Positions 62,882 to 64,000 of a DNA stretch of 64,000 bases are shown in pieces; position 1 is the stretch's first letter; each line of letters starts with the position of its first letter. Location of the stretch: assembly GCA_030432635.1 (NCBI GenBank), contig JAUIMB010000006.1, forward strand, positions 1 through 64,000, written 5' to 3'. The translations under genes and the position numbers were made by a program. This DNA comes from Bacteroidia bacterium. Lineage in GTDB: Bacteria > Bacteroidota > Bacteroidia > Flavobacteriales > Flavobacteriaceae. The notes beneath the pieces were generated by a model. It ran no database searches and was not told where the DNA came from. It saw only the letters and a program-made list of their open reading frames with translations.

Positions 62882-63493
62882 ATGAAACTCATATGTATTG
62901 GTCGCAACTATACCGACCACATTAAGGAATTGGAAAATGATAGGCCAACGGAGCCTGTTGTATTTCTAAAACCTGACACTGCTATTTTACTTAAGAATCA
63001 ACCGTTTTTTATACCAGATTTTTCTGAAGATGTCCACCATGAAGTTGAACTCTTGGTAAAGATCAACAAAGTTGGAAAACATATCGCTAAAAAATTTGCG
63101 CATAAATATTATGACCAAATCGGATTGGGAATTGACTTTACAGCTAGAGATCTTCAGGCGCAACTGAAGGCCAAAGGTTTACCATGGGAAAAAGCAAAGG
63201 CTTTTGATGGTGCAGCTGTGATTGGTGATTGGTTGCCTAAATCTACATTTGAAAACATCGATGACATAAATTTCAGTTTGCAAAAAAATGACCAAGTCGT
63301 TCAGCAAGGAAATACAAGCCTGATGCTATGGAAAATCGATGAGATTATCGAATATGTCTCTAAATATTTTACTTTAAAGATTGGAGATATTATATTTACG
63401 GGAACACCATCAGGAGTTGGCAAGGTTGTTGCTAACGACAAACTAAAGGGATATATTGAAGACAAACAGATGTTTTCGATTATAGTTAAATAA
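62882..63493 (+). CDS. Fumarylacetoacetate hydrolase family protein
   Basis: 203 aa. The FAH fold is clear: ICIGRNYTDHIKEL (about 4-17), PVVFLKPDTAIL, the metal-binding VHHEVELLVKI (about 50-60), GIDFTARDLQAQLKAKGLPWEKAKAFDGAAVIG (about 84-115) and IIFTGTPSGVG (about 178-188). Could be a hydratase, decarboxylase or oxaloacetate tautomerase/decarboxylase-type enzyme. Closely spaced with the exonuclease and Hpt genes. Confidence 0.9.
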   Translation: MKLICIGRNYTDHIKELENDRPTEPVVFLKPDTAILLKNQPFFIPDFSEDVHHEVELLVKINKVGKHIAKKFAHKYYDQIGLGIDFTARDLQAQLKAKGLPWEKAKAFDGAAVIGDWLPKSTFENIDDINFSLQKNDQVVQQGNTSLMLWKIDEIIEYVSKYFTLKIGDIIFTGTPSGVGKVVANDKLKGYIEDKQMFSIIVK

Positions 63494-63498
63494 AAAGA

Positions 63499-63840
63499 AT
63501 GGAACAACACTACAAATTAGCAAGAGTCAAGGAACTGGCAGGAAACGATATGGATTTTGTAAAGTCCTTGGTCGAAGCATTTTTAGAAGAAGTGCCTGAA
63601 GATGCCCAACGACTAAAGAAAGCAGTGGCAGAAAAGGACTTTTTCAATACCTATCAAGCAGCACATAAAATGAAACCAACCGTCGACTTGTTCGAGTTGG
63701 GTGTATTGGAGTATTTGATCATAGTGCAGGATTGGGGAAAATTCGAAAAGGATGGCGAAGACTGTTCCCCAGAATTGGAAATCGTATTGACCGCAGTAGA
63801 GAAAGCATCCGAAGAACTCAAGGCTGACTTCAATTTATAA
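63499..63840 (+). CDS. Hpt-domain phosphotransfer protein
   Basis: 113 aa, a single Hpt four-helix domain. The phosphorylatable His lies in [14 protein letters not shown] (about residue 55). N-terminal [27 protein letters not shown] matches the first helices. It would relay phosphate between a hybrid kinase and a response regulator, none of which is adjacent. It starts 5 nt after the FAH gene. Confidence 0.85.
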   Translation: MEQHYKLARVKELAGNDMDFVKSLVEAFLEEVPEDAQRLKKAVAEKDFFNTYQAAHKMKPTVDLFELGVLEYLIIVQDWGKFEKDGEDCSPELEIVLTAVEKASEELKADFNL

Positions 63841-63842
63841 TA

Positions 63843-64000
63843 ATGCAGGCAGAAATTATTACTATTGGCGATGAGATTCTCATTGGACAAATCGTAGATA
63901 CAAATTCTGCATTCATAGCAAAGCAACTTAACAAGATAGGTGTTTCGGTGTATCAAATTACGTCGGTTCAGGATGATCGCGACCATATTTTAAAAGCCTT
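63843..64000 (+). CDS. cinA: CinA family protein, 5' part (cut by window end)
   Basis: The first 52 codons: [20 protein letters not shown], then [19 protein letters not shown] and [12 protein letters not shown]. This is the MoaB/molybdopterin-binding-like N-terminus of CinA (competence/damage-inducible protein, NMN deamidase family). ATG is 2 nt after the Hpt stop, so it belongs to the same operon. The ORF runs off the window. Confidence 0.9.
   Translation, partial: MQAEIITIGDEILIGQIVDTNSAFIAKQLNKIGVSVYQITSVQDDRDHILKA

Overview
The window is chromosomal DNA from a member of the Bacteroidota, almost certainly a marine Flavobacteriaceae (inference; the genus cannot be fixed from sequence alone). 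The reasons are the type IX secretion and gliding genes gldJ-porU-porV, several T9SS C-terminal sorting domains, TonB-dependent and CarboxypepD_reg-type surface proteins, the NhaD sodium/proton antiporter, a vanadium haloperoxidase, AT-rich DNA with few Shine-Dalgarno sequences, and promoters of the flavobacterial TTG-N(17-23)-TAnnTTTG type. I see no phage, transposase, integrase, CRISPR array or other mobile DNA.

Layout. 1-0.65 kb: 3' end of a 23S rRNA gene, a 5S rRNA gene and their terminator. 0.7-5.7 kb: acyl-CoA dehydrogenase (-), anmK, an amino-acid dehydrogenase and nhaD. 5.8-13.5 kb: one tight + strand run of ExbB/TolQ, ExbD/TolR, TonB, folC, a 97-aa GrpE-like protein and a divergent 831-aa Hsp70, facing a 546-aa single-pass membrane protein whose stop codon interlocks with that of the Hsp70. 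13.7-14.0 kb: two tRNA-Val genes. 14-23 kb: murF and gldJ (-), porU and porV (+), then cdd. 23.3-27.8 kb: pyruvate dehydrogenase E1-alpha and E2, an M28 peptidase lipoprotein and an SDR. 27.8-32.6 kb: small envelope genes, including a three-gene minus operon led by a putative HTH-transmembrane regulator, a DUF4349 lipoprotein and a DUF6249 membrane protein. 32.7-33.7 kb: an ECF sigma factor with a probable membrane anti-sigma partner. 33.7-43.9 kb: membrane protein, rhlE-type helicase, methyltransferase, vanadium haloperoxidase, Crp/Fnr regulator, serine hydrolase, transglutaminase-like protein. 44-53 kb: htpG, S9 peptidase, a fabH paralogue, and a TonB-dependent receptor-like protein. 53-64 kb: CoA-binding protein, SSS symporter, T9SS-exported BNR-repeat protein, recR, GT2, a second E2 acyltransferase, DUF1624 protein, exonuclease, FAH-family protein, Hpt protein and the first 158 bases of cinA.

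How parts work together. The ExbB-ExbD-TonB set energises outer-membrane receptors such as the one at 50.4-52.9 kb. PorU and PorV process and release T9SS cargo such as the BNR protein at 55-57.5 kb; GldJ belongs to the gliding/T9SS machinery. The PDH subunits and the second E2 feed acetyl-CoA and branched acyl-CoA metabolism.

Most interesting points. (1) A compact chaperone unit: tiny GrpE-like protein plus long divergent Hsp70 plus convergent membrane protein. (2) Two back-to-back promoters with the same TGTAACC-N16-CGTCATA architecture, one driving the ECF sigma gene and the other the DUF6249 gene, which points to an autoregulated ECF regulon; a weaker third copy precedes the TonB receptor. 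(3) A helically phased cluster of TTGTAA/TTACAA half-sites in front of the putative HTH-transmembrane regulator. All functional calls are from reading motifs by eye; no database search was run.
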